A DNA stretch of 64,000 bases from Candidatus Gastranaerophilales bacterium (GTDB lineage: Bacteria; Cyanobacteriota; Vampirovibrionia; Gastranaerophilales; Gastranaerophilaceae). The stretch is from NCBI GenBank assembly GCA_944325625.1, contig CALVAP010000001.1, positions 73,649-137,648 of the forward strand. The letters run 5' to 3'. The first letter of the stretch is position 1, and the number at the start of each line of letters is the position of its first letter. Made by a program: the position numbers and the translations under genes. Below, in pieces: positions 16,705 through 25,936 of the stretch. Under the pieces are notes generated by a model, which saw only the letters and a list, made by a program, of their open reading frames with translations, did no database searches and was not told where the DNA came from.

Positions 16705-18045
16705 ATGATAATGATATATCAAAATAAAACAGAGGTTGAATACCCATATCTAACAAAGCCTGTTGAGATTTATACAATGCCATCAGGTCATAAAATAGTA
16801 TTGGCTCATAAAGAGGGCGGCTTGGTAAATATTTCAACCTGGGTAAAAACAGGTTCGATAAATGAAGATGACAAAATTAACGGAATATCTCATTTTTTGG
16901 AACATTTGATGTTCAAGGGTACGCACAAACATAAAGCCGGTGAGTTTGATAAAACGCTTGAAGGATATGGAGCAATTGTCAATGCTGCAACCTGGAAGGA
17001 TTATACATTCTATTATGTAACGCTGCCAAAGGGACCGGATGATAAATATTTTAATGAAGCAATAGAGTTGCATGCAGATATGATGTTGGATCCGATTTTG
17101 CCTGAGGATGAGCTGGGAGAACCGTTTGAATTTGGAAAACAAGAACCCAAGCAAAAAAGAGAAAGGCTTGTTGTAATAGAAGAAATTAGGATGCGCAAGG
17201 ACCAGCCCGGAACAAGAGTATATAATGCATTGAATAATGCTATGTATACTTCCCATCCCTACAAAAGAGATGTAATAGGAACTCCCGATATAATATCATC
17301 CGTACCACAAAGCGTTGTTATGGACTATTACAAGAAGTTTTATACACCCAATAACATGACAACAATTGTTGTAGGTGAGTTTGATAGCGAAAAAATTCTA
17401 AAAAAAATAGCTAAAGAGTTTGATTTCAAAGGTCGAGAAAATTGTGAACCATTAATATACAATATAGATGTGCCCCAAAATACGCCGAAGTATATAGAGC
17501 TTAGAGGTCATCTTAATACAGCGTTTATGATGTTTGGGTATCTTGGACCTAAGGCGGCAGATTTAAAGAACGCAGTAGGGTTAGATATTGTAAATATGGT
17601 GCTTGGTGATGGTGCAAGTTCGAGGTTGTATCAAAGATTAATTGAGCAGGCAGAAGAAAAAATATTCAACCATGTAGGAACTGATTTTTATCAATTTCGA
17701 GATGGCGGAAACTTTTTCTTGGATGCAAATTTCGAACCTGACAAAAAGGACAGGGCAATTGAACTTGTAAAAAAAGAAATCCAACATATACTGGATGAGA
17801 AGGTTACACCTGAAGAATTGCAGAAGGCAAAGAAAAAACTAAAAGTTGCATATGCTTCAACATCTGAGACCGTTTCAGATATTGCTGATAATATCGGATT
17901 TTATATGACTGTTTTGGGTGAGCTGGAAAAGGCAAATGAATATAATAAAATTGTCGAGGCTATTTCAGCAGAAGAAGTTCAAGAAATTGCCCAAAGATAT
18001 CTGGATTTGAGCAAAGTCACAATAGCAGTAATGTTGCCGGAGTAA
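16705..18045 (+). CDS. M16 zinc peptidase, catalytic type
   Basis: This 446-residue member of the pitrilysin/processing-peptidase family has the inverted zinc motif H63-F-L-E66-H67 and a downstream Glu in VVIEEIRM. It also has the R-x-Y-x-x-L-I segment (about residue 310, GDGASSRLYQRLIE) that marks the second domain. M16B peptidases of this size act as dimers with a partner subunit, degrading or processing short peptides. The next gene, 2 nt away, is a catalytically inactive-looking paralogue, so the two probably form a heterodimer. No signal peptide is visible. ATG 16711 is an alternative start with better ribosome-site spacing. Confidence 0.92.
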   Translation: MIMIYQNKTEVEYPYLTKPVEIYTMPSGHKIVLAHKEGGLVNISTWVKTGSINEDDKINGISHFLEHLMFKGTHKHKAGEFDKTLEGYGAIVNAATWKDYTFYYVTLPKGPDDKYFNEAIELHADMMLDPILPEDELGEPFEFGKQEPKQKRERLVVIEEIRMRKDQPGTRVYNALNNAMYTSHPYKRDVIGTPDIISSVPQSVVMDYYKKFYTPNNMTTIVVGEFDSEKILKKIAKEFDFKGRENCEPLIYNIDVPQNTPKYIELRGHLNTAFMMFGYLGPKAADLKNAVGLDIVNMVLGDGASSRLYQRLIEQAEEKIFNHVGTDFYQFRDGGNFFLDANFEPDKKDRAIELVKKEIQHILDEKVTPEELQKAKKKLKVAYASTSETVSDIADNIGFYMTVLGELEKANEYNKIVEAISAEEVQEIAQRYLDLSKVTIAVMLPE

Positions 18046-18047
18046 AT

Positions 18048-19274
18048 ATGGAAAGATTAATACTTGATAATGATATAAAGTTAATTTGTAAAAAAACAGA
18101 AAATACCCCGCGAATAGCGTTGACTTGCTTTGTGGATATAAAGGAAAAAGAAAACACTCCCGGTGTATATGTAATGCTGAACCGATTATTTACGCAAGGA
18201 ACAAAAACCAGAACTGCGGAGCAAATTGCGTATGAGATTGAAAAAAATGCGTTGGATATTTATTCTGAAATGAAGTCAGATTATTGGAAGTTTAGCCTGT
18301 TGTGTTTGAAGGAAGATTTTGAAACGGCAGTGGAACTCTTGTCTGATATGATGCAGAATTCAACGCTCGAAACGTTTAACAAAGAATTAGAGAAGCTAAG
18401 AGGGGAAACTATTGCTTCGTTGGATTCTCCGACGGTAAAGGCGAGAGATGAATTTGTTCGTAATCTATATCAAAATCACCAATACGGGCATAGCGGAATT
18501 TTAATTTTAGAAAACATCGAAAATATTACAAAAGAAGATGTAAGCAAGGCGTATGAGGATATTTTTAAACCTGCGCAGAAGGTTTTTTCAGTAGTTGGAG
18601 ACATAGCAAAAGAAGAAGCTAAAGCAATATTAGAAAAATATTTTGCAAATTTACAGTCGAAAGAGGAAGAACCAAAGCATGTAAAGGTAGAGCTGAACGG
18701 AAGAAAAGTTGTAAAAATCCCGAAAAAAGATGCAAATCAGGCACAAATATATCAAGGTTGGTTTGTGCCGGGGTTGAAATCAAAAGATAGTGCAGCAATA
18801 TCGGTATTGAATACAATTCTTGGCTCCAGCGGTTTGTCTTCGAGGTTGTTTTTGGAGCTGCGTGATAAAAAAGGCTTAGCATACACAGTTAGGAGTATAT
18901 ATACAAAATTAAGACAAATAGGCGATTTTAGGGTTTATATAGCGACGGAGCCTAAAAATATAAAAGTTTCATTAGAAGGATTTAAAATAGAAATAGACAG
19001 ACTAAAATGTGAATTGGTTAGCGAAAAAGAGCTCTATGACGCAAAGAATAATATTATAGGCAAGGTAGAATTCTTAACTGAAACAAATCTGCAAAAAGCA
19101 GGTACAATGGCAGCATACGAGATAGAGGGGCTGGGTTTTGATTATTTGTCTAAGTGGTTGGAAGACATAAAAAAGGTAAGCGCCCAAGACGTTATGGATG
19201 TAGCGAATCGGTATCTGAATGAAAATTATGTGCTAACAATACTTGCTCCGCAAGAGGCAATGAAGGAAATATAA
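18048..19274 (+). CDS. M16 family peptidase, non-catalytic partner
   Basis: This 408-residue M16 homologue lacks the HxxEH zinc motif; the equivalent region reads L-N-R-L-F-T-Q-G-T. It keeps the family's second-domain motif SSRLFLELRDKKGLAYTV. In two-subunit M16B enzymes one subunit carries zinc and the other supplies the Arg/Tyr pair that binds substrate, matching this arrangement. CCGGAG precedes the ATG, and the stop overlaps the start of the PilZ gene. Confidence 0.9.
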   Translation: MERLILDNDIKLICKKTENTPRIALTCFVDIKEKENTPGVYVMLNRLFTQGTKTRTAEQIAYEIEKNALDIYSEMKSDYWKFSLLCLKEDFETAVELLSDMMQNSTLETFNKELEKLRGETIASLDSPTVKARDEFVRNLYQNHQYGHSGILILENIENITKEDVSKAYEDIFKPAQKVFSVVGDIAKEEAKAILEKYFANLQSKEEEPKHVKVELNGRKVVKIPKKDANQAQIYQGWFVPGLKSKDSAAISVLNTILGSSGLSSRLFLELRDKKGLAYTVRSIYTKLRQIGDFRVYIATEPKNIKVSLEGFKIEIDRLKCELVSEKELYDAKNNIIGKVEFLTETNLQKAGTMAAYEIEGLGFDYLSKWLEDIKKVSAQDVMDVANRYLNENYVLTILAPQEAMKEI

Positions 19275-19882
19275 TGAGCAGAGTAAGACCGGCGCAAAGA
19301 GTGAGAATAGGCATAGAAACAGAGGGGGGACAAATCCTTCAGTTTTTCAGCTACATAAAAAAGGTTGCAGATGACAGGTTAACGCTTGTATTTTCTCCGA
19401 CGAAAGCGCATTTTGCTCAATATTTGGTCGAAGGAAGCATGGTTAGGTTGTCCATATATACTCCGGTTGGAATATTGTTATCGGACTCAATGGTAATAAA
19501 CGAACCTGTGGATTGTGAGTTTGAAGTGGAGTTTACCCAGTCAAAAAAGAGAATTCAAAGAAGAAAGTATGTTCGAGTAAAAGCAAATTACAGATTGATA
19601 ATAGAACAAAACGGAAGAACATACACCGCACTTAGTGAAGATATTGGAGGCGGAGGAATTCGGTTTATTTGTGATGCGAGTTTGGAGCTTTCTAATATAA
19701 ACGGGAAAATTTTTATACCCGAAATGGCCGAAGGGCTTTCTTTCAGTGGAAATGTTGTAATAAAACAAGGTTTTAAGCATAATGAATATTTGTTGGTATT
19801 CGATAAAATTACTGAAGAGAACAGGAATAAGATTATTCAAAAATGTATACAGTTAGAGTCGATGAATGCTAGGGAAAGTTAA
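19274..19882 (+). CDS. PilZ domain protein (YcgR-like)
   Basis: This 202-residue protein has an N-terminal YcgR-N-like beta domain (about 8-90) and a C-terminal PilZ domain (about 95-198). The c-di-GMP motif is R97-x-x-x-R101 followed by D123-I-G-G-G-G128, where Gly replaces the usual Ser of (D/N)xSxxG. Such proteins bind cyclic di-GMP and act on motors, pili or secretion. No flagellar gene is visible nearby. Its start overlaps the preceding stop (taATG), so it belongs to the M16 transcript. Confidence 0.88.
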   Translation: MSRVRPAQRVRIGIETEGGQILQFFSYIKKVADDRLTLVFSPTKAHFAQYLVEGSMVRLSIYTPVGILLSDSMVINEPVDCEFEVEFTQSKKRIQRRKYVRVKANYRLIIEQNGRTYTALSEDIGGGGIRFICDASLELSNINGKIFIPEMAEGLSFSGNVVIKQGFKHNEYLLVFDKITEENRNKIIQKCIQLESMNARES

Positions 19883-19933
19883 TAATTTGTGTAAATTTTG
19901 ACCAATTTGTTTTTTCCTATTAAACTAAGAAGT

Positions 19934-21538
19934 ATGATAAATACCGGTAAAAAAGATACAAAAAATATAAATAGAATTGAGCAAGTTTATAAGACCTGTG
20001 GAATACAAAAGGCAATAGAGGCTTGTCAGTCGGAAATAATGAGTGATCCTACAAACCCGCAGCTGCATGTTAGGCTTGGTGATTTGTATCTTGAATGGCA
20101 TTTGGACATATCGCAGGCGAAGTCTTATATAGATGAGGCAATAACCGAGTATCAACGTGCTTTGGAGTCTTATTTGGATTCGCCTGAGATTTATCATAAA
20201 ATAGGAATTGCGCTGTATCATAAGAATGAAATAGAAAAGGCAATAAATTATTTTGAAATAGCAATAGAAAAATCTCCCAAATATGCAGATGCATACTATA
20301 TGATAGCAGAGTGTTATTTAAGAAAAGGACGTTTTTGGGATGCAATAGAATATGCTAAGAAATCTCTGTCAGTTTCAAAATTATTTAATGCAAAGGGGCA
20401 TTTGCTAATATACAATGTGCTGAAGATTTCACGAAAAAAAACAATAGCAAATAAGTGGGCGTGTTTTAAAGAATTATTTTTATTTTTCTTAAAGTTACCG
20501 TTTGATAAAACAGCACAGAAAAATATGATGAAAGCGTTTTCATATATGAGCTTTTTACCGATGCTAATGAGAGGGTTAATAGAGGTAAAGCGCAATGGAT
20601 TGGAGAATGCACTGGAAATATATCAAGAAGCAATAGATAAAGCACCCGGATTTATTCTTTTGTATTGTTTGCTTGGGGATATATATCGAGCGCTGGGTAG
20701 ATATGAAGATGCTGTAACCGAGTACAAAATGGCGATATGGTATGATAATCTTAATATTTCTGCATATTCGGCACTATGTTTGTGCTATGAGGAGTGTGGA
20801 GATTATGATTCTGCTATAGAGATTTATAACAAGCTAATACATATACAACCGGATGTAGCGGAGTATCACGGAAACTTAGCGCATATTTTGTATATGAAAG
20901 GTGAGATAAAAGAAGCCATAGCCCACTACCAAAATGCAATTATGTTGAACCCAAATCCGGCATGGACAAGCTTGATAGCGCAAACATTGGGTTATGTATA
21001 CCAAGATGTAGACAAAAACATTGACGCATCAATTTCTGCATATCAGACAGCATATGTGTTGACGCCTGAGGATATGGAAATTTTTATTAACATAGGAAGT
21101 GCATACTATGATAAAGGAGATTATGACAACGCACTGTCAGTATACAGAAAAGCTTTGGATTTACAGCCTCAAAATGCTAAGATTCATTGTAATTTGGGCT
21201 ATCTGCACTGGGGTAAGGGTGATATAGATGATGCAATAAAAGAGTATGAACTTGCGATAAGATACGATTCACTATATGACATAGCATACAATAACCTTGG
21301 GGTAATATATCTTGATGATTTAGGCCATGTAAAAAAAGCAGCCGAATTATTCCAAAAGGCAATAGATTGTAATCCCAATTATGCTTTGGCCTATTACAAC
21401 TTAGCCCGTTCAACGGCAATAATGGGAGATAAGATAGAGGCGGCGAAGTTGTATCAAATATCAATGAACATAAACAATGTAACTGGCGAAATGGACCCGC
21501 AAGATATTACAGACAGGATACAGGGGTTATTTGATTAA
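19934..21538 (+). CDS. TPR repeat protein
   Basis: This 534-residue protein is made almost wholly of tetratricopeptide repeats (about 12-13 units), for example LGDIYRALGRYEDAVTEY, SAYYDKGDYDNALSVY and LGYLHWGKGDIDDAIKEY. A stretch without repeats at about 165-215 breaks the array. TPRs form a helical scaffold for protein contact. No signal peptide is seen. An in-frame TTG at 19898 gives 12 more residues, but ATG 19934 is preferred. The stop overlaps the next start (taATG). Confidence 0.9.
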   Translation: MINTGKKDTKNINRIEQVYKTCGIQKAIEACQSEIMSDPTNPQLHVRLGDLYLEWHLDISQAKSYIDEAITEYQRALESYLDSPEIYHKIGIALYHKNEIEKAINYFEIAIEKSPKYADAYYMIAECYLRKGRFWDAIEYAKKSLSVSKLFNAKGHLLIYNVLKISRKKTIANKWACFKELFLFFLKLPFDKTAQKNMMKAFSYMSFLPMLMRGLIEVKRNGLENALEIYQEAIDKAPGFILLYCLLGDIYRALGRYEDAVTEYKMAIWYDNLNISAYSALCLCYEECGDYDSAIEIYNKLIHIQPDVAEYHGNLAHILYMKGEIKEAIAHYQNAIMLNPNPAWTSLIAQTLGYVYQDVDKNIDASISAYQTAYVLTPEDMEIFINIGSAYYDKGDYDNALSVYRKALDLQPQNAKIHCNLGYLHWGKGDIDDAIKEYELAIRYDSLYDIAYNNLGVIYLDDLGHVKKAAELFQKAIDCNPNYALAYYNLARSTAIMGDKIEAAKLYQISMNINNVTGEMDPQDITDRIQGLFD

Positions 21539-21957
21539 TGAGGCATTCACAAGAAGTCAGGGTATATTATCATGATACGGATTCATATGGAGTAGTCTGG
21601 CATGGGTCGTATGTAAGGTGGTTGGAAGAAGGTAGAGTTGAGCTTTGTGAGATGTTGGGTTTAAAACTTGATGATATGCAATCTGATGGAGTAACTTTGC
21701 CTGTAGTAGATATGCATATACGCTATAAGTCATCTGCCTTTATGAATGATAGGTTGATAATTGAAACCGAAATTGCTGAGCTTAAGCCAATGAGTGTAAC
21801 TTTTTCCCATACGATACGAAACAAAGATACGAATAAAGTTAATATTGTTGCAGAAACGTCAATTGTATCTGTAGATAAAAACGGCAAGTTAATAAAAAAG
21901 TTTCCTGAATATATATACAAAGCATTCGAAAAAGCGTTAGAGCAGAAATGCAGCTAA
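21538..21957 (+). CDS. ybgC: Acyl-CoA/ACP thioesterase, 4HBT (YbgC) family
   Basis: This 139-residue hot-dog fold thioesterase has the YbgC/4-hydroxybenzoyl-CoA signature Y-H-D-T-D15-S-Y-G-V-V-W-H-G-S-Y-V-R-W-L-E-E-G-R, with D15 as the likely catalytic Asp. It hydrolyses acyl-CoA or acyl-ACP thioesters. In proteobacteria ybgC sits with tol-pal; here it ends a run of M16, PilZ and TPR genes instead. It converges on the permease gene with 7 nt between. Confidence 0.9.
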   Translation: MRHSQEVRVYYHDTDSYGVVWHGSYVRWLEEGRVELCEMLGLKLDDMQSDGVTLPVVDMHIRYKSSAFMNDRLIIETEIAELKPMSVTFSHTIRNKDTNKVNIVAETSIVSVDKNGKLIKKFPEYIYKAFEKALEQKCS

Positions 21958-21964
21958 ATAGCGA

Positions 21965-22843
21965 TTAATCTTCGTTTACCCATTTAGTTTTAATTTTCCA
22001 TTGAATAGCCGTGAGAATGAAGATTATAACGAAAAGGACATAAGCAATTGAGCTTGCCTGTCCGATATCAAAATATTCGAAAGCAGATTGGTATAGCTTA
22101 TATACGAGTACATTGGTAGAATTCAAAGGTCCGCCTTGAGTCATAAGGTATATGAGGTCAAAAACTTGAAAAGAGGAAATAGTTGTAATAATTATGACAA
22201 AGAATATGGTAGGGGATAATTGAGGAAGCGTAATTTTAAAGAAGGTTTGGATTTCGTTTGCGCCATCGATTTTAGATGCCTCGAATAAACTGGAGCTTAT
22301 GGCAGACAAACCTGCAAGAAAAATAACCATGTTGTACCCGATAAGTTTCCAAACAGAAACGAGGATAACAGCAACCATTGCCCAATGGGGGTCGTAGAGC
22401 CATTTTATATGTAAATGAAAAATATAGTTTAAAAGTCCGGTATTTGGGTCAAAAATCCAGGCCCATATTATAGCAATTACAACCATGGGTGTGATAAAAG
22501 GCAGGAAATAAACGGTTTTAAAAAATTCTGAACATCTGAGTTTTGAATTTAGTATACAAGCCAAAAATAGGGGAATTGTGACACCAAATATAGTTGTAGC
22601 AATTGCAAAAATAATTGTGTTACCTAAGATTAAGTAAAAATCTTCAGAAGAAAAGAGCTCAAAATAATTTTTAAGTCCGACAAATTCAATAGGAGATAAC
22701 AGGTCCCATTTTGTAAAGCTTAAGTAAAAAGAGAATAAAATCGGAAAAATTATAAAAACCAAACAGCCCAAAAAAGCGGGCAGAAGAAAAAATATTGCAC
22801 AAAAATTATCATTATTAAGCCATTTGTCAAAAAATTTTTTCAT
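21965..22843 (-). CDS. Sugar ABC transporter permease (MalF/UgpA type)
   Basis: This 292-residue inner-membrane permease has six predicted helices and the EAA cytoplasmic loop (E-A-S-K-I-D-G-A-N-E-x-x-x-F-F-K-I-T-L-P-x-L) that docks the ATPase. The N-terminal F-F-L-L-P-A-F and YLSFTKWDL segments are usual in the MalF/UgpA group for carbohydrate uptake. A binding protein, a second permease (MalG type) and an ATPase would be expected alongside, but none is adjacent, which is unusual. Confidence 0.92.
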   Translation of the reverse strand: MKKFFDKWLNNDNFCAIFFLLPAFLGCLVFIIFPILFSFYLSFTKWDLLSPIEFVGLKNYFELFSSEDFYLILGNTIIFAIATTIFGVTIPLFLACILNSKLRCSEFFKTVYFLPFITPMVVIAIIWAWIFDPNTGLLNYIFHLHIKWLYDPHWAMVAVILVSVWKLIGYNMVIFLAGLSAISSSLFEASKIDGANEIQTFFKITLPQLSPTIFFVIIITTISSFQVFDLIYLMTQGGPLNSTNVLVYKLYQSAFEYFDIGQASSIAYVLFVIIFILTAIQWKIKTKWVNED

Positions 22844-22914
22844 AATTTCTCTATTTAAGTTACAATCTATTATATGTTAAATTAAGAGAAAAGTTAAGCT
22901 AACAAGGGGAAAAA

Positions 22915-24384
22915 ATGACAAGAACAATAACACTTGAGGCATTTGGAAAAAATGATATAAGAGGAATATACGGAAAAGACGTAACAGAAGAAGTTTTTTA
23001 TTATACGGGAAAGGGCTTTGTAAAGTTCTTGTCTGAAAAAAGCGGGAAGTCACCGGATGATATATGGGTGTCGTTAACGTGGGATGCGCGTACGCACTCA
23101 CCGTCGCTGGTAAAGGCTGTAGCGGAGGGGGTAACGTCTACAGGGGCAAATGTTGTCAAATTAGGTCTTGCACCGACGCCAATCGGATATTTTTCAGAAG
23201 CTAACGGAGTTCCGGCAGAAATTACGGATAATGAGCCGTTAATAGGAGCAATGATAGTTACAGCGAGCCACAATCCTTCAGAATATAACGGTATGAAAAT
23301 GACATATAATAAAGCCTCCTTGAGTGAAGCTCAAATCAAGGAAGTAAAGCAATACACGCAAGATATTATAGACGGAAGGGAAAATACAGGAAGATTTGGA
23401 GTCGTTAGAGAATACGATATAATACCGCAGTATCAGGATTATATGGAGGAAAGGTTTAAAAATATCGGAAGAGGAATAAAGATAGTTGTAGACAGTGCAA
23501 ATGCAACAGGTGGTGTAGTAGCCCCGAAACTATATCGAGATATGGGTTGTGAGGTTATAGAGTTGTATTCCGAACCCGATGGAACATTCCCTAATCACCA
23601 TCCAAATCCCAGTGATGAGAAAACACTTTCGGACATTAAAGCAAAAGTGGTAGAAACAGGTGCTGATTTTGGAATAGCATTTGATGGAGATGCAGATAGG
23701 ATAGGAGTTATAGATTCAAAAGGAAGAAGCCTAACAGGGGATAAGCTCTTGTTAATATATGCCTTGGATGTAATAGAACAACTCAAACCGCATGGAGAAA
23801 AACCCGTTGTAGTATCAGAAGTAAAGTGTTCTCAAGCGCTTTATGATACGATTAATAACTCCGGTGGAATCGCAATAATGTACAAAACCGGACATGGATA
23901 TATAAAGTCCAAGATGAAAGAGACAGGCGCAGTATTGGCAGGGGAAATGTCAGGACATACTTTCTTTAAAGACAGATACTATGGATTTGATGATGCGGTG
24001 TATGCGGGCTGTAGACTGATAGAGGTTGTGGCAAAACATAAACAAAAAGATCCTAGTTTCAAGCTGGAAAGCTTACTTGGCGCGTTTGACAAGGTTTATA
24101 CTTCTCAAGAAGTTCGCTACAGTTGTCCGAATGATAAAAAGAAAGAAGTTCTTGAAGCATTAAGATTAAAAGTGGAAGAAAATCCAAACCTTTTTGGAGA
24201 AAAAATACAAGAAATAGTTACACTTGATGGAATGAGGGTTATCTTCAAAGATGGTTTTGCATTGATAAGGCAGAGCAATACAGAACCTGTTTTCACCTTG
24301 AGGTTTGAAGCGGGTAATAAAGAAAAATGTGAAAGTTACCAAACTGCGATGATTACGACACTTGATGAGTGTATGTCAAATTAA
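22915..24384 (+). CDS. Phosphomannomutase/phosphoglucomutase
   Basis: This 489-residue alpha-D-phosphohexomutase has the phosphoserine loop (VTASHNPSEYNGMK, catalytic Ser), the Mg2+ loop D-G-D-A-D-R, the sugar-binding GEMSGHTFF region and the phosphate-binding RQSNTEPVFTLRFEA segment in domain 4. It interconverts hexose-1- and hexose-6-phosphates for glycogen, LPS or nucleotide-sugar synthesis. Whether it prefers mannose or glucose cannot be set from motifs alone. The ribosome site AAGGGG is strong. Divergent promoters with the permease lie in 22844-22914. Confidence 0.93.
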   Translation: MTRTITLEAFGKNDIRGIYGKDVTEEVFYYTGKGFVKFLSEKSGKSPDDIWVSLTWDARTHSPSLVKAVAEGVTSTGANVVKLGLAPTPIGYFSEANGVPAEITDNEPLIGAMIVTASHNPSEYNGMKMTYNKASLSEAQIKEVKQYTQDIIDGRENTGRFGVVREYDIIPQYQDYMEERFKNIGRGIKIVVDSANATGGVVAPKLYRDMGCEVIELYSEPDGTFPNHHPNPSDEKTLSDIKAKVVETGADFGIAFDGDADRIGVIDSKGRSLTGDKLLLIYALDVIEQLKPHGEKPVVVSEVKCSQALYDTINNSGGIAIMYKTGHGYIKSKMKETGAVLAGEMSGHTFFKDRYYGFDDAVYAGCRLIEVVAKHKQKDPSFKLESLLGAFDKVYTSQEVRYSCPNDKKKEVLEALRLKVEENPNLFGEKIQEIVTLDGMRVIFKDGFALIRQSNTEPVFTLRFEAGNKEKCESYQTAMITTLDECMSN

Positions 24385-24428
24385 TAAAGGCAAGATAATT
24401 ATTTGTAAATTAGAGAAACGAGGCGAAA

Positions 24429-25532
24429 ATGTATAAGCAAACTTTTTTACATGATGAGCAGATAAAGCTGGGTGCGAGGATGGTACCTTTTGCGGGTTGG
24501 GAAATGCCTGTTTCATATTCAAACATAATAGAAGAGCATAATAGTGTAAGAAATAATGTTGGTTTGTTTGACGTTTCGCATATGGGTGAAGTATTTGTAA
24601 GCGGTGCAGATGCGTTACCATTTTTGCAAAAACTTGTACCTCAAGATTTGGAAAAGTTAACCCCGCTAAAGGCTGTATATTGCCAGCTTACGAACAAGAA
24701 TGGTGGAATTATAGACGACTTAATTATCTACAAATTGGAAGATAACAAGTATTTTTTAATTGTAAACGCGGCAAGAATAGATGATGATTTGAACTGGATG
24801 GTTCGCAATAAGTTAGGCTTTGACGTAACGATAGATAATCAATCTCATAACTATTCGCTTTTGGCAATTCAAGGTCCAAAGTCATCAGAACTTATGTCTC
24901 AAATGGGATTAAGGAAAGAGAAGCAGCCTGCATTTTTTACAATACAAAGAGCTGAGTTAAACGGTATTAATTTGTGGATATCAAGGACGGGATATACAGG
25001 AGAGGATGGATTTGAGATACTTGTAAAAAATGAGTTCTCAAATAATCTCTGGAACTATATATTGGAGCAAGGAAAGTTATTTGATATAAAGCCGATAGGT
25101 TTAGGTGCAAGAGATACCCTAAGACTTGAGGCGGCACTTCATTTGTACGGAAATGATATGGATACAACGACGACACCTGTAGAAGCCGGTTTAGCCTGGT
25201 CGGTGTCAAAAGATAAGAAAGAAGATTACAACGGAAAAGATGTGATAATGTCTCAAATACAAAATGGAGTTGAAAAAAAACTAATCGGATTTAAAATGTT
25301 AAGTAAAATTCCCGCACGACATGAATATGAAGTATATTACAAAGGGGAAAAAATAGGTAAAGTCACAAGCGGGGTGCCATCTCCGACGTTGGGAGAAAAT
25401 ATAGGACTTGCATATGTAAAAACATCTTGTAATATAAATATAGGAACAGTTATACAAGTAATGATAAGAAATAAGCTTTACGATGCGGAAGTAGTAAAAA
25501 AACCCTTCGTGGCGAAGAAAAACAAAGTGTAG
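24429..25532 (+). CDS. gcvT: Glycine cleavage system T protein
   Basis: This 367-residue aminomethyltransferase has the N-terminal LGARMVPFAGWEMPV motif, D-V-S-H-M-G-E folate-binding segment, SRTGYTGEDGFE and L-G-A-R-D-T-L-R-L-E-A motifs. It moves the aminomethyl group from the lipoyl arm of GcvH to tetrahydrofolate, making 5,10-methylene-THF and NH3. It heads a gcvT-gcvH-gcvPA run with short gaps. The ribosome site GAGGCG lies 4 nt before the ATG. Confidence 0.95.
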   Translation: MYKQTFLHDEQIKLGARMVPFAGWEMPVSYSNIIEEHNSVRNNVGLFDVSHMGEVFVSGADALPFLQKLVPQDLEKLTPLKAVYCQLTNKNGGIIDDLIIYKLEDNKYFLIVNAARIDDDLNWMVRNKLGFDVTIDNQSHNYSLLAIQGPKSSELMSQMGLRKEKQPAFFTIQRAELNGINLWISRTGYTGEDGFEILVKNEFSNNLWNYILEQGKLFDIKPIGLGARDTLRLEAALHLYGNDMDTTTTPVEAGLAWSVSKDKKEDYNGKDVIMSQIQNGVEKKLIGFKMLSKIPARHEYEVYYKGEKIGKVTSGVPSPTLGENIGLAYVKTSCNINIGTVIQVMIRNKLYDAEVVKKPFVAKKNKV

Positions 25533-25555
25533 AAATCAGGAAAAGGAGAAAATAA

Positions 25556-25936
25556 ATGACAGCACCGGAAGGAATATTATGTGCAAAAAGCCATGAATAT
25601 GTAGTAGAAGATGGTTCATTATACACAGTAGGGCTTACGGAATACGCGGTGGAACAGCTTGGGGATATAGTTTTTGTAGAGTTGCCGGAGGTTGGTTCAA
25701 GTTTTGTAAAGGGAGAAGTTTTTGCAACGGTAGAATCGGTAAAAGCCGCATCGGAAGTTTATGCACCTGTGGGCGGAACAGTAGTAGAAGTAAACGAAAA
25801 GCTCATAGAAGCACCCGAAACTCTTAATGCTGAACCATATGGCGAAGGTTGGCTGGTAAAGCTTGAATGTGGGGATTTTGCATTAGATTCTGGCGATTTG
25901 TTGGAGTATGAAGATTATAAAGAAGAAGTTGAATGA
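25556..25936 (+). CDS. gcvH: Glycine cleavage system H protein
   Basis: This 126-residue lipoyl carrier has the lipoylation site E60-S-V-K63-A, GLTEYAVEQLGDIVFVELPEVG and the N-x-x-L-x-x-x-P-x-x-L-N-x-x-P-Y-G-E-G-W-L region. K63 carries lipoate and shuttles the methylamine group between P, T and L proteins. A strong AAGGAG site precedes the ATG. Its stop overlaps gcvPA by 4 nt (ATGA). Confidence 0.96.
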   Translation: MTAPEGILCAKSHEYVVEDGSLYTVGLTEYAVEQLGDIVFVELPEVGSSFVKGEVFATVESVKAASEVYAPVGGTVVEVNEKLIEAPETLNAEPYGEGWLVKLECGDFALDSGDLLEYEDYKEEVE

